Source of the DNA: Impatiens glandulifera
Lineage: Eukaryota; Streptophyta; Magnoliopsida; Ericales; Balsaminaceae
Assembly: GCF_907164915.1 (NCBI RefSeq)
Contig: NC_061868.1
Span: 43,601,774 to 43,665,773, forward strand
Direction: 5' to 3'
DNA: 64,000 bases
Shown here: piece after piece, positions 12,761-25,727 of the stretch
Layout of the letters: every line of letters begins with the position of its first letter
How positions within the stretch are numbered: the stretch's first letter is position 1
Notes under the pieces: model-generated
Databases searched by the model: none
Seen by the model: the letters and a program-made list of their open reading frames with translations, nothing else
Told to the model about the DNA's origin: nothing
Position numbers and translations under genes: made by a program

Positions 12761-13213
12761 CGCCGCCGGTGACATTTATCTAATCAATCTCCAATCCCTA
12801 AACCCTAACAAAACAATGCGAAAGAAATAAAGGAAGGAGAAAGTATACCAGTAGTAGCGAACATCTCCTTCGCTGGGATTCTGACGTCTTCGTCGGGGGT
12901 CGTCGTCGGAGTTCGTCGTCGGGAGTCGTCTTTTTAGAGAGAAGGAAGAGAATGGAAGAATGGGAAGTGAAGAGAGAGAACAAGAAAGAAAGAACTGAGA
13001 AAAATTAGAATTTTTTTAATTATATAGTAAGGGCATTGTGGACTTTTCACAATGCCCTCAGGTGCGTCACGCAACTGGAAGGTGCGTGACGCAATAGGGG
13101 TATTTTCGGCAGAAAATTTTTTGGGGGTCACCAGCGCTATAAAAAACATGAGCCCGCACCAAACATAATTTGACCCCTCTTTAGGGTCATTTCCTCAAAT
13201 TTCCCATGTAATA

Positions 13214-13747
13214 AGATATATATAGAGTCTATTCATATTCAAATAACCGTAACAATTCGATCTGTAAATTTATTGTTAATGTTATGATTAATTTTGTTGT
13301 ACATATATACCAACTTGCTTGATTTTACATTTTTGTTTAAAAAAATTATATTGTTTTAAATTGTTATTATATTCATAGTGTTAGATAAGCAAACAACTAC
13401 TTAATAAAGCCAGACTCAATCCAATTTGTAATTCACCTAGATCTAAAACCTTTCACCATGATCTAAAACCTTTGTTATAGTTATTGTCTTTTTACTATTG
13501 TATTATACTATTATTTTTAAATTTAATAAATGAATGTTTAGTTCAAACTAACTATAAGAATAATCTTTTCAATTTAAGTGGGCAAACACATGATTAAACA
13601 AGGAAAATTAACAAATTATTATAAAAAAAATCTTATGCAAGTTTAGCTTTTTTTTAGAACGTTGGATACCGCTTTTCTTTTAGAGTGCGACTAATCCTCG
13701 CAAGTTAAACATATAACCCGCAAACACACTTAATCAAACGCATAATT
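13214..13747. other. AT-rich intergenic DNA
   Basis: No gene or repeat family recognised between MULE-2 and the tandem repeat that begins at 13748. Confidence 0.5.
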
Positions 13748-14005
13748 TGTTTTATAACAGTTAGAAATTTTTGTAGGAAAGATATATTGGAGGGATTTCC
13801 TTCTTAATTGTAATTTTCTTAATTTGTAAGAAAGGTACCCTAAATAGAATATTATCAGTTTGTTTACAGGGAGGCTTAGAGTTTGTTTTATAACAGTTAG
13901 GAATATTTATAGGAAAGATATATTGGAGGGATTTCCTTCTTAATTGCAATTTGTAGGTAAGGCACCTAAAGAATATTATCAGTTTGTTTACAGGGAAACT
14001 TGTGT
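13748..14005. repeat. Two-copy tandem repeat, unit about 135 bp
   Basis: 'tttgttttataacagttag' starts at 13748 and again near 13882. Each copy continues through 'ggaaagatatattggaggg' and ends near 'cagtttgtttacaggga'. The copies differ by small indels. The repeat lies just downstream of the TFIIA-gamma copy. Confidence 0.85.
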
Positions 14006-14107
14006 TTCATTCAAAATTACCTGCAACTGCACTAACAACCTAATCGGAAGAAAGAACTCAAAACATGTATTTCTCTAATAAGAAGCTGTTGTTTTTAGTG
14101 AAGTATC

Positions 14108-14986
14108 TCATTGTGTGAGATGCTTAGAGTCGCATGCCACAATCTTCGATCGTCCTATATTATCCTGGCATTCCTCATTCTTGAATAAGGCATCTTGCAA
14201 GATGAATGTCCACACATTGTCACATAATCTATACGTGTGAAGATGTCCATGTAGGTCAAATATTTTTAACTGTTTTTTGGCCCTGTGATACTATTATAGA
14301 ATGCAGTCCCAACTGTAGTCATTATTTTCATGAAGGCTCTGAGCAAGAACATGAACACAGTTAGTATGAGGGTAAGAAAGACCTCTTGAGAATTAACATC
14401 CTTTGTACAAAAATATTCTAGGACAATAATTTAGCTAAAGTGGGGGTCAAATTAGACTGAGAAATAGATGAATTTCAGAACAGGAGTTTCTCCAAGAGAT
14501 AACAACGCGGTCAAGGTTTAAGTTCCTTGTCTTTGGATTCCAACTATAATGACTTTTGAAGCAGAATAACTGCTAAAACAATGTCTAAAATTGGTCAGCA
14601 TTAAAGTTGGTGGAAGCGATTGCGACTTTATATAGCTTCAGTAAAACTAAAGCCAAAATCACTCACAAATAGAACAAGCCAAATGCTTCACCTTTATTGA
14701 GACTTTGTTCTTGACTTGATTATCCAAAGCATCAGTTGTCAACTGCATTCCACAAAACGAGGAGGGCACAAAAACAAACATATAAGTGCATTCCTACTCA
14801 TATCAATACAACAAAACATGTCTATACTGATAAAATAGCTTCCACATTACCTTGTCGAACTGAACAAGGACTTGAATGGAATGATCTGGGCTGAGAAGTG
14901 AGAACCCCATTCGAGACCATCACATCCAATGTCTCTGTCAGACACATTCCAATAGTAGACTGACGATAATGCTCAAACATTGCCAT
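14108..14986 (-). pseudogene. TFIIA gamma subunit copy with frameshift and lost splice acceptor
   Basis: TFIIA-gamma is the small subunit that stabilises TBP on the TATA box. Exon 1 (14986 to about 14851) reads MAMFEHYRQSTIGMCLTETL, then MVSNGV. A net +7-base change (extra 'ctcactt') follows, after which LSPDHSIQVLVQFDK continues in another frame. Exon 2 (about 14744-14693) reads TTDALDNQVKNKVSIK. Exon 3 (to the stop at 14108) reads GHLHTYRLCDNVWTFILQD and finishes IVACDSKHLTQ. The base pair expected to be AG directly before exon 3 reads TG, so that acceptor is lost; an in-frame AG 24 bases upstream could substitute. With both defects it is most likely a pseudogene of recent origin, since the exon sequences are otherwise close to the family. 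A sequencing error in exon 1 remains possible. Confidence 0.8.
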
Positions 14987-15685
14987 CTCTTTTTCTTTTT
15001 CTCTTAATCTGGTTAAGATCTGAATTTATAAAAGAAAAATGAATAATCTTGAATCAGACTCAATGCATAAACTAACAAACCAAAAACTCTTCATCTTTTT
15101 TTCATCAATTAGCAGAATCCCGCCACAACAGATGAATTGGACAGAATTGTTGAGGAAAATCTAGATATCCATGATATGATATGAAATTACTTCTAACAAT
15201 ATAGAACGCTTTCAGAGAAGTAAAAAAATATGTAATAGAAGAAGAATTGAGCTTTAGAGAGAGGAATTAGATACTTGGTAATAGCTGTGACATATAGTCA
15301 GACTCCGCTCTGTTGTTGCGCACAATAGCGCAGAGCAGAAATGAGAGGGAGCAAGAATGTTGCTTTTATACCCTAATATTTATTGTCGTGACCTTAAATT
15401 ATCATTTTACCTAAATAACCTAACATCAAACAAGGTTGTTGTTTTCTTCAAATAACTTAGATTATTTCTAAATAACCCTACATCAAACAAGGCCTAAGAG
15501 TCCTATGTTGTGGTTCCTTAATGAAACATTTGACCTTTTGAGGATGTGTTTTCACATTTTGTTAAGCAAATTAATTGTATAATCTAAACTGGAAATTTGG
15601 TATTGTTGATGACAAACTCATGCAAGTGGATAAGTATAAGTATAAACATTTGAAGTGGGAAGGAGACTAACCTTACTTTCCTATC
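14987..15685. other. Spacer between TFIIA-gamma copy and PPR gene
   Basis: It holds the probable 5' leader of the TFIIA-gamma copy, with an AG acceptor at about 15020 and a likely untranslated exon near 15240-15340, plus the 3' side of the PPR gene. No other coding sequence was recognised. Confidence 0.5.
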
Positions 15686-17653
15686 TTAGTATACAACATC
15701 TTCTATCATGAATGCATCTTCATGAATATAGTCTACACCATATCTAGGCTTCATTTTCGAAACAAGTTGGTCCAACAAAGAGTAGATTTCCAAAGATCTT
15801 GGATGCGATCTATCCTGTACGTTGAACATATGGATTTGACCACCTTCTTCAAAGAAACTGTAACCAGCTGCCTTAGACATTTGATGTCCCTTCTTCATAA
15901 GCCGTCTCATCTTCGCAACTCCATCCCATTTGCCTGCAGATGCATAAATATTGGAAAGAGTTACATAGTTCCCTGGATTATTTGGTTCGAGCTTAAACAG
16001 TGACTCAGCTGCTATTTCAGCCAGCTCAACATTTCCATGGAAGAAGCTACATGCCCCAAGCAGAGCTCCCCACATTACAGAATCTGGTTTCATAGGCATG
16101 GTTTGTATTAGATAGTATGCTTCATGCAATTCTCCTGCACGGCCCAATAGATCAGCCATGCATCCATAATGCTCTAGTTTTGGCGTTATTGAATAGTACT
16201 TCTCCATTGAGCTGAAGATCTTCCGACCCTTAACCACCAAGCCTCCATGGGTACAAGCGAGAAGCACCCCGACAAATGTGATATCGTCTGGTGCAATTGC
16301 TTCTCTCTGTTATAGCAATTTAGTTGCAGTGACAAAAAATAATATGTTATTGCAGGAAAAAAATAAGATAGAAGTTCATTTCCCACTTGCATTAAAACTC
16401 GTTTTGCTTCCTCAAGATGTATTGGATCATTTTGCTTTGTATACTTTTAAGAATGGATGATACTATTCATTCAGCTCTAAGCTCTTTAATCTCAATCCAA
16501 ACAATTAAGAATGGATGATACAATTAATAAACTTTTAAGAATGGATGATACATTTTGCTTTGTATACGTTTAGCAATTTTTTTTTTCTAAAATGCATATA
16601 ACAATTACATTAATGGACTTATCCAAACAAATAGCGAAAAAATGTTTAGAAAGAAAAATGAGCCTTTTTTAAAAAAAAATATTAAAAAGTTTCAAACTTT
16701 CTACCAAGAAAATATTTTATTCACTTTCTCACCAGCATTTTCTGGAACAGTTGAAGTGCTTCGTAGCATTGACCATGAATAGCTAAACCCATTAACATGA
16801 CGTTCCAACTACACATATCTCTCCTTCTACCTATCTCGTCAAACACATGCTTGGCCATTTGAATCTTACCACATCTCGCATACAATTCTAAGGTGGAATT
16901 GCATACAAACAAATTATTGAAGTACCCACATGCTCTTGCATATTCAACAATCCTTTGTCCAGTTTCAAAAGCCCCTAGATTTGCACAAGCAGGAAGAACA
17001 CTACCTATAGTGACTTCAGTAGGGTTGATCACATTCTCCATTTCCAGAAACACATCAAGTGCCTGCGTGTACTTCCCACACTGAGAATATCCAGAAACCA
17101 TGGCAGTCCATGATTTCACATCCCTTGTTGGCATTGATGTGAATATCTTAGACGCCTTCTCCATATCACCATACCTAGCATAGGCTGTGATGAGTGAATT
17201 CCAAGTGGGAACATCTCTAACTGGCATTTCATCAAACAGACACTGAGCAGACTCCAGCCTGCCCATCTTAGCGTACATGTCAACCAAAGCTGTCATAGCA
17301 TGGATGTCAAATTCCAAACCTAGTTTAAGGAAATGGCCATGAAGCTTCTGGCCGTGAGATGGGTATGGAAGAGAAGGACATGCCTTGAAGAGGAAGGTGA
17401 AGGTGTACTCATTTGGGGAACAGTCTTTAAGACGCATTTGGTTGTAAAGATATATGCAGTGACCATAAGGGCCATGTGCAGTATAAGCCTGAATAAACTT
17501 ATTGTAGAGGAAGAGAGTTGGTTGGGGAATAAGGTCGAACAGTTTGCGGGCATATGGAATATTTCCTAGCTTAAGGAGCTCGAGGATTAGGTATTGAGTG
17601 AAATCCGCGCCATTTCTCAGTGTGTAAGCGTGGACTTGCTTCAATTTGTTCAT
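15686..17653 (-). CDS. Pentatricopeptide repeat protein, PLS/E class
   Basis: An RNA-binding PPR protein, presumably acting on organelle transcripts. Two exons: 17653-16733 and 16306-15686, joined by a GT-AG intron that rejoins QKML with REAIAPDD in frame, giving 513 residues. Tandem PPR helices are plain: LYNKFIQAYTAHG, TALVDMYAKMGRLESA, TWNSLITAYARYGDMEKA, SWTAMVSGYSQCGKYTQAL and SWNVMLMGLAIHG. They are followed by the E-domain blocks (GYMADLLGRAGELHEA-like, WGALLGACS, NYVTLSNIYASAGKWDGV, KAAGYSFFE). The C-terminus ends soon after HPRSLEIY with no DYW deaminase motif. The sequence resembles Arabidopsis At5g08510 along its length. The target RNA is unknown. The intron contains three copies of 'ttaagaatggatgatac' (about 16449-16550). 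Confidence 0.92.
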
Positions 17654-20600
17654 AACAAGTTCCCCTTGTACAGTACTCGCCTGAGGTTTGAGCTGTCCTA
17701 GACCCTTTTTTTAAGCAAGGAGACATGTTAAAAGAATTCATAATAATACAGTGCCCAATTTATATATTTCCTTCAATGGGTAACAAAGTAACATTTTGAA
17801 AGAATGAGTTATGATTGTGGCAAGCAAATTGGTATTAAAGTTCAAACTCATTCTAATATTGTACATAATAATAAACACCATGAAACAATCGTTGGCAAGT
17901 TATAAATAGACTAAGAGTCAGAGACAAGTACCTAAAGCTTTGGCAAGTACCTGATTCTAGTTTGACGACTGACCCAATTCACATCTTTGCAAAGTATTTT
18001 TTTCAATTCAACTTCTTATTCAAAAGTAAATTTTAAGTCCAAGTGATTTTCTCAAAGTTGTGTCAAATGGATATTAACACAATCAAGTTTTTTCCACCAA
18101 TTCAACTGCATATCTATACTCATTCATTATGCCCGAATGGCATTCATGAGTATTAGCACAACTCTTTATTACACTTCACATTTTAGAAAGTGTTTTCAAT
18201 TTAGTTTTTAATTCCAATCACCAACACAGATTGATTTCAATTTAATTCAAATGGTTTCAATCAAGGCCACATTATCCAAACTCCAAAAAGAAATTATCTA
18301 CACTATCAGACCCAAATACCAACTATACCCGAGCAAGCCAACATCTCTTTTACTCATACAAAAATGCATCAAACAAGGACAATGTAGTGGACTCAGTCTA
18401 TCAACTGAAGAAAATCACAATAACAACTCAACCAAAATCAAATAGATTTTAGAGGATTAAGCCTAGTTTCAGAAATTAAAAATCAGACTTTCATTCCTTC
18501 TGAAACTTGCTATTGCTTCCATTCATTCAGGGTCTTATTTACAATTTACTTTGAATAAAGATTACAGAGGAATTAAATCAAAACTCTAGAACTATGAATC
18601 AAAACTTACAGTGATCGGAATAGTAAACAAATTGCCGACGTGCCGATCTTCAGCTAGTCCGTATGGCTTCTGCCGCTATTCTTGAGTTCACTTGCTCCGG
18701 CCGTCTAAAACCCAAAATGCTTTAACATCAGAAGAAAAAAATTATATATATATAACCCAAAATTCTGTATTTTTTACAATTTTTTATTACAATATAAAAT
18801 ATATTTTGTATTAACTATATTTGTTTGTTTTTTTAAAAGAAATATAATTAAATATGAATTTGATAAGATAATATAATATACATATTTTGCTATACATTTC
18901 TAAAGTTTTGGTTATCACTAATCAAATTAAGTATCATCTCTTAAGTTAAAAATAAAAAGAAGTTTGGGTTTGACCTAATTATATAAATATGCAAACTATA
19001 CACATTTTTCTCTATAACATTTTAATTTTCATAGTTTAAAATACACTCTTGAGATACCCTAAAGACCATTATAACATTTAAGTAATTAAACTAAATTATT
19101 TATATTAAATGTTATACAAAATTATTATATTCTTCAAAAAATATATATTTTTTTTTGGTCTAATGCCCCAAACTTCGGCCGACCGATTATAAGTATATTT
19201 AAAACATATTAACAAAATAAAAATTAACATTTGTCTATGTGATAAAAAAAGTATGATTAAACTTATATAGTAAAAAATATGTAAAAAAATTGGTTTGCAA
19301 GCTAATGTTTTTCATATTGATTTTAAATTTGTTTTTGAAAAAAAAAGATAAGAATATAAATTGAAATTCTTGCAATATTATTTTTTAGTTTAATGTTATT
19401 TGAATTTTTCATTGATAATTTTTTTTATTAATTTTAAAAAATATATATATTTATCACTTTAAAAAAATATTTATTACAAATCCTTTTTTTTCAAATACAT
19501 TTTTATTAACTTTTTCAGAACTTTTATATCAATATTTGATTTAATCTACAATTTTACATAAATAAATATAATTAACTAAAAAGAATTGGGATTTGTATAA
19601 TATTAATTAGACAATTATTAAATGTGAGAAAACAATTTATCCTCCAATGCATTTATCCATGAATAAGTTTCTTCATGACATATCTCAGAGAACATACCTT
19701 CCAATATATTTATCTTACAGTTTTTTCAAAAGTATTTATTTGGGTCATTAAGTCTTATTTATTTTAACTTTTTTTATCATATTTATTTATTTATTTATTT
19801 TTCTAAGTGTAAAAATTAGTGTAGGGATATTTTATTTATTTACTTATAAATGAGTAAATTTTTTATATTATTCATGTCTAATCAATCCATTTTTAATATC
19901 AAATAATATTATTTAAAAAATATATTTCTTTTATTTTTTTTTTATATATATATTTTTTCTTTTGACAGGGTATTTATAGTTTTTCTTGTTCCTACTATAG
20001 CTAACTAGGCACGACCTAGGGCCCTCTTACACTTTCTCACACGGTTATTCAAAATTCAGATTTTTTTTTATAATATTTGATCCTTAGTTAGTATATTAGT
20101 TAATTTACCGATAAATTTATTATATTTATTTAACTATTAAACTAAAAAATATAAAAATATATTTTTCCGTTTAAGTCGCCCAACTTCCCATGGTCAATAG
20201 TATAACTGTGTAAACTCACGTATTCATCTATATTATTAAGTTATTCTATCTATATTATTAAGTTATTAAATATTAGTATAATGTTTCTTCTTAATGGTGT
20301 ATTTTTAAGTGAAAATGGTATCTTGAAATAAAAAGGGTCTTAATTTATTTTAAATTTTATTTCAATTGAGTTTATTTAAAAAAAAAATAACAATATATAA
20401 ATTGGAATTGCCTGTACTATCATTTTAGAAAATTATTATTTTGTCTCAATTATATTAAATAAAAATAATACTTTTATATTTAGAATGAAAAAATGTATAT
20501 AATAAAAAATATTTTATTATTCTATCATTTACAAATATATATATATATATATATTTTAATTTAAGAAATTAAAATTTAAAATACTTTATATATTTTATAT

Positions 20601-21303
20601 ATTTGGTAAATCATCTTCTAAACAATTTTATTTTTTTAATTTAAAAAAATAGTATGGCCTGTCTTATTTGTTTTTTTTTTTAAATTAAATTTGTTTTTCT
20701 CTCTCATTTTCTCTGTCACTTCAATCTTTTCAATTATTTTATATCTCCATTTAAAATATTATTTTATCTTTATCAATTTTTCTAAATTTTAAATTATTAA
20801 ACTCTATTACTCAATGGCACATTCCTAATTTTTAACAACAATGGAGACTTAAATGTCCCAAAACACATTCTATTCAAATAACCTTATTCATATTTCATAA
20901 AAAAAAAATTTTTTTTTTTGTCACTTTAACCAAAATAAACTAAAAAACCTAATTCTAATTTAGGACGGCCTATGTTATGTTTTTAATTTAGTAAATTAAC
21001 TTGTGGATATCATTTGTTTCTCTTAAAAATAAACAAAAAAACTCATGATAAATAAGTTGTTCTAATATGTTATATTAAACAAATATTTTAATAAAATATT
21101 TAAATTATTTTTATTATATTTTATTTAAACATAAAAATTAGAAATGAATTACTATTTATAATTTAAATAAAAAAATAAAAAATCAAATACAATTTCAATA
21201 ATCCAAATCCAACTCTCCAAATTTCCTATTTCCTATAAGATGCTTTTCTTATTCATTTCCTATAACTTAATTTTCTCCAAATTTGTTCTCCCTCTCTCTA
21301 ACA
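17654..21303. other. AT-rich intergenic DNA between PPR and NHL genes
   Basis: About 3.6 kb without a recognisable gene. It includes the PPR upstream region and a slightly GC-richer patch at 18600-18710 that could be an untranslated exon. It also includes long A/T homopolymer runs and the NHL upstream region. A 64-codon frame at 18251 has no family resemblance. Confidence 0.6.
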
Positions 21304-22020
21304 ATGGAAGATCAACCTCATCAAGCGCCGCCGCCAACTCCGCCGCCGCAGCCACAAGGCCCACAACCAATAAAAATGGCACCAGACCAAGAAAAGAACA
21401 ACAATATAAACACCCGACACATGTCCCGACCAAACAACACCCCACGAGGTATAATCATCTGCACAGCCATCATCCTTATCTTATCCGGTATAACCATCTT
21501 CACCCTCTGGTTCATCTACCATCCCAAAAACCCATCATTCACCATCGTCGGCGCCGCCGTCTACGCCCTAATCCTAACACCATCGCCACTCTCCTCCATT
21601 TCCACCTCCATGCAATTCAACATCCTAATAAAAAACCCAAACAAGCGCGTCTCCATCTTCTACGATCGCCTCACCACCTTTATATCTTACCACGATCAAA
21701 CCATAACTCCTCCGTTCGAATTACCACCGGTGTTTCAAGAAAAACAGGGCACGGTGGCACTGTCGCCGGTGATCGGAGGAGGAAATCCGGTGCCGGTATC
21801 GGCGGAGGCTTTGAATGGGTTGAGCTTGGATGTTGAAGGATATGGAGTTATGCAGTTGGGAGTGGTGGTGGTTGGGAAGTTGAGATGGAAGATTGGATTA
21901 TTTACAACGGGAAAGAAATCGGTTCATGTTCGGTGTGACGTGGCGGTTAGTGTTAAGAATGGATCTTATGGTCAAGTTCCTTTATTGCCTTCTCCTAATT
22001 CATGTCATGTTAATGTATAA
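21304..22020 (+). CDS. NDR1/HIN1-like (LEA_2) membrane protein
   Basis: A single-exon protein of 238 residues in the NHL family. These are plasma-membrane proteins, several linked to pathogen and stress responses. The first 50 residues are proline/glutamine-rich and cytosolic (APPPTPPPQPQGPQP). A strong membrane helix follows at about 51-71 (IIICTAIILILSGITIFTLWFIY). Then comes the extracellular LEA_2 domain with the family motifs HPKNPSF, FNILIKNPNKRVSIFYDR, LPPVFQ and the late VRCDVAV. The C-terminus has a lone cysteine (PNSCHVNV), as in many family members. The ATG at 21304 is chosen because upstream in-frame codons start only from TTG and do not match homologues. Confidence 0.9.
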   Translation: MEDQPHQAPPPTPPPQPQGPQPIKMAPDQEKNNNINTRHMSRPNNTPRGIIICTAIILILSGITIFTLWFIYHPKNPSFTIVGAAVYALILTPSPLSSISTSMQFNILIKNPNKRVSIFYDRLTTFISYHDQTITPPFELPPVFQEKQGTVALSPVIGGGNPVPVSAEALNGLSLDVEGYGVMQLGVVVVGKLRWKIGLFTTGKKSVHVRCDVAVSVKNGSYGQVPLLPSPNSCHVNV

Positions 22021-23248
22021 TTTATTTAATAAAAAAATATCATCTTTTTAAAAAGAGGTTACTTTAGCATTTGGGTATAGCATCTTTCTTTTTCACCTTC
22101 TTTCTTTTGTTATTACCAAGCTAATTGGAATCATGTTCTACATTAATTTTACTTTTTTTATTTATTAAAAGATAATGATACTATCCTTATTTCAAAAACT
22201 TTATTTTTTATTTCTATAAATTAAGTTATACTTTCTTGGAAAAATTAGTACCACTTCAGGTGTATTTACAAAAAAATATCTGAATGAAATAAGTGAATTA
22301 ATGCAACAATCTAATTCTCATGAATTAGTTTTTAAAAATAAAATAATAATTTTATTTGTAGGTTTAAGCCTAGCTCGGCAGATATGCCTAGTTTAGTCGG
22401 ATGAATTCAGGATTTGGAATTAGTTGCAATTAACAAAATTTGGGATAGACTTGAAAAATTGAAGGAAAAAGGTAAGAGTCTCATTTCGGTGAGGTTCAGG
22501 TTGGTGGGTTCGGTTTATCAAGTTAACGGGTTGAGCGGTAGTAATTCAGGTTAAAATTTTTAACATGAACCTGACCTGTTTATTTGTAATTGACCCGAAC
22601 ACGACCTATTTACCTAATCCAATGTAATTAATTCAAATATCTTCATTTCAAATTAAAATGACATTAGCACAAAACAAAAATTAAGTTAAATCACAAATGC
22701 GTTTACAAAAAGTTATAAAAAAAAAATTAATAATTGAGTGAAAAAGAAAAATACTAAACTCAACAAAAGAAAATTATAAAATGTCTATTTTGTGTTATTT
22801 CAGATTAACCTGATTTTCACATGTAAACATCAAGTAAACAAGTCCATCTGATTTTGATCCGAACTCAAATATACATAATCATAACCTGATAATTTCGTGT
22901 TCGGATCGCGTTTTCAGGTTAGGTTCAAAAGTAAATATTTTATTGATGAGTTAATTAAGAAGAATTTTGACATTATTCTATTATAAAATGTTTTTTTTTT
23001 CTGATGGACCAACATAAATGGGGGTAAACCCGACCCTAATGTAAACCTACCCTTCTTCGGTAGGACTTAAATTGGTCATCATTATTTATTTGGTATAATT
23101 TTTGTATAACATAGAATCAATTCTTTGGAGTAGCATTGAAATTGATTGTGTTGGGTATAATTATTTTTATAAACAACTGGAATCAAACTTTATTGAGGTT
23201 CTTTATGGAAATACTACATTAATTATTTTTCAAAAAAAATTGCTTCAA
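22021..23248. other. Intergenic region with possible MITE remnant
   Basis: No gene seen. The part at about 22370-22930 has inverted 'ggttcaggtt...aacctgaa'-type sequence, which suggests an old MITE. The rest is AT-rich 3' flank of the two convergent neighbours. Confidence 0.5.
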
Positions 23249-24710
23249 CTATTTTTCTCCTATGAGGATCTCCATTTTGTTGCCATCTTTTTCTCCATCT
23301 TTCTGCAATGAGGGATTAATAACTGTTGATTCGTGGCTCTTACCCCATAGAAGAATATACATGCCGATGACTACAAATATGGATCCGATAATACTGTCAA
23401 AAGGAGGAGAAAATAACAACTTATAAGAAGAATTAATCAATTAAACGAATAATTGATTGTAAGTACATATATCTACCAGCCGAGGTGAATTTGTTCGAGT
23501 AAAATGAAGACATCAAATATTGCGACGAATATTTGAATGGTAGGACTAAACGCGGCTGTAAAGACAGGGCCTTTTTTCTTTACGCACCACGACATTACAA
23601 CGTAACACAAACCCGACCCCATCATTCCCTACATTAAATTCTTTAATTGTAAATATATGTGAGCAATTTATATGTCAAAAGTTAAATAAATTATGCAACA
23701 TTTTTTTTAATTACTGCATATATGACGGATGATATATCAAAAATGCCCTTGGGAATCCAAGACGACGAGGATTTCCTTTCAACAATCAATGTCAAGACAG
23801 CCGACTGAATTGCGCTGAAAAAAGACAACATGGCGGTGCTCGAGTATGGACAAGGATAAATCTTTCCAATCTCGGCTTGCATAAGGAACCAAGAAGACCA
23901 CATTAAACTTCCAACCGCCAAAACTATAATACCAATGGTACGTTTCTTGTTCTCGCGATCTAAATCTTCACGATCCACTTCCTTGATCCCAAACGCCATT
24001 CCTTTATATAGGCTCAACACCAACACCCCTCCAATCGAAACCAATGCTCCCAAAATCTTAGCCCAACCGGCTCTACTCTTCGCATTGGCTTTCTCCATCC
24101 TACAAATTTTATTTTATTTTATTGGAAACACACATGATTTAATATTATAAAGTTGTTGTGTACTTGTGTTATATGTTACCCAAAGAATATTGCCAAAACA
24201 AATGTGTTAATTGGGACCATGTTGAGGAAAGCCATACTAAACGTAACCGATGTATAATCCAACCCAACCAAGAACAAGTATTGCACTAGAGTCGCGCTGA
24301 AGATCAATCATACGAGAAATTAAACCATTTGATAAAACAAAACGGGTAGTAATAATATTTAAATTATAATTTACCCAATAAGCGCGTTTAGAAACAGATT
24401 ACAAACTACATGAAGGGTAAGCTTGTGACCATCATTCCTACAATAAATGAAAGTAATTCTTAGTGATTAATTCGACGATTAATTCAACGATTAATTCAAC
24501 GATTAATTCGATGAAACATACATACCTTTCTCGAAAATAAGCCAATGGAGAAAGGAAAATGGCAGCAACAGATTGTCTATAGGTGACAATTACTAAATGA
24601 CTCATTCCACCATTGATGATAATCTTCTTGAAAAGAACATTGACAGTTGCTAGAACAAAGTTCACAACTATCATGGCAACAAATGGCTTACTTTGTTCAA
24701 AGCTAACCAT
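23249..24710 (-). CDS. WAT1-related (nodulin MtN21/EamA) transporter
   Basis: A membrane transporter of the plant drug/metabolite family; relatives move auxin or amino acids. Six exons: 24710-24526, 24437-24375, 24296-24180, 24099-23715, 23628-23477 and 23393-23249. All are GT-AG and in frame, 348 residues. Successive hydrophobic helices are visible: KPFVAMIVVNFVLATVNVLF, LTLHVVCNLFLNALIG, YTSVTFSMAFLNMVP, ILGALVSIGGVLVLSLY and IGIIVLAVGSLMWSSWFLMQ. The late family block SWCVKKKGPVFTAAFSP is present, and the end has MYILLWGKSHES. The start is the ATG at 24710. The substrate cannot be told from sequence. Confidence 0.93.
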
Positions 24711-25727
24711 GATCAATCACTACAAAAGCTTGTTAATTGATTAACTTGTTAAGTCTTCAGATCATTAACATCATTACATTGATGATATATATATAAATAT
24801 GGTGAGTGAACAATTAATTTTGAGCTTTTATGATCATTGATTTGACAAATATATTCTCTACATTGCCAAAATGATGTGCCAAGACCCCTAAAAGGCTACA
24901 TATTTGTTTTTAATATATGGAGAGTGAATCAATTTTGTAACTGTTGCTTAAAATATATATGTTTTTAGCTTATCTAATATTCCTACATCATTGTCAATGA
25001 CATCATCCTTTGTAGGTCATCCAATTACAAAACAAACCTAGGCAGGGTAATGGTACCCGACCCCATAGGTATCCGGCCGCCCCCACCTCTATCGGGTATG
25101 GTAAATCAGGAACCAATTTTTTTAGGTCAATATCGGGTCGCTACAGTTATTGACCCGTATATACTGGAACCGAAAGCGTAGAGACCAATTTATTTTATTT
25201 TTAATTTTTAAGACAAACAGGTCTGAATCGGGTACCCGAAAACTCGAACCCAATTTTTCGGCGGGTCACCCAATACCCGAAATTTTGCCTGACCGCTAAA
25301 ACATCTCATGGTTGTCTATTCATTTCGAATAAAGAAATGATAAAAGAAACCCTAGCAATTTGAGGATTAATCACCAAAAAGATGAATTGATTCAAAGCAT
25401 ATGGAATCAAAAAGGAAAAAATAAAAGTTAGATTTGCAATTTTAAGTATTGCCCAGAAAAGTGGAATAAACAACTTGAGGCATATTATAAATATGATAAT
25501 ATGATATGACTTCCATTAAGAACAGTGTGTGTGAGAGATGTCTATTCTCTAGCTAGCTAAACTCTATTTCGATAGAAAGTTAAGCTTTTTTCTACATAAA
25601 AATGAATTTCATCCCAACATAGATATGACCTAACACAAATCTACTCTGTTAGTTAGCCAAATTAATACTATCAAACATTAAAATGAGATCATCATGATAC
25701 AACCAACCAACCAACCTTGATTAACCC
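24711..25727. other. Intergenic DNA with a GGGTACCCG-rich block
   Basis: No gene seen. The stretch 25035-25300 carries repeated gggta/taccc and cccga motifs in both orientations, typical of small decayed inverted-repeat elements. The remainder is AT-rich. Confidence 0.5.

Larger units (their letters stand above)
9570..13205. mobile_element. Pack-MULE (MULE-2) carrying two host-gene fragments
   Basis: Terminal inverted repeats of about 190-200 bp start 'gggaaatttgaggaaatgacc' at 9570 and end with the complement at 13205. They are flanked by a perfect 8-bp target duplication, atgtaata (9562-9569 and 13206-13213). Each TIR holds two GCGTGACGCA/TGCGTCACGC palindromes, and the same motif is iterated inside (10090-10167, 12651-12760). 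There is no transposase or Ulp1 gene. Instead the element holds spliced-looking fragments of MOS1 (plus strand, 11044 to about 11520) and of an AAA ATPase (minus strand, 12517 to 12064). Capture of unrelated gene pieces with introns is the defining feature of Pack-MULEs. Confidence 0.9.
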
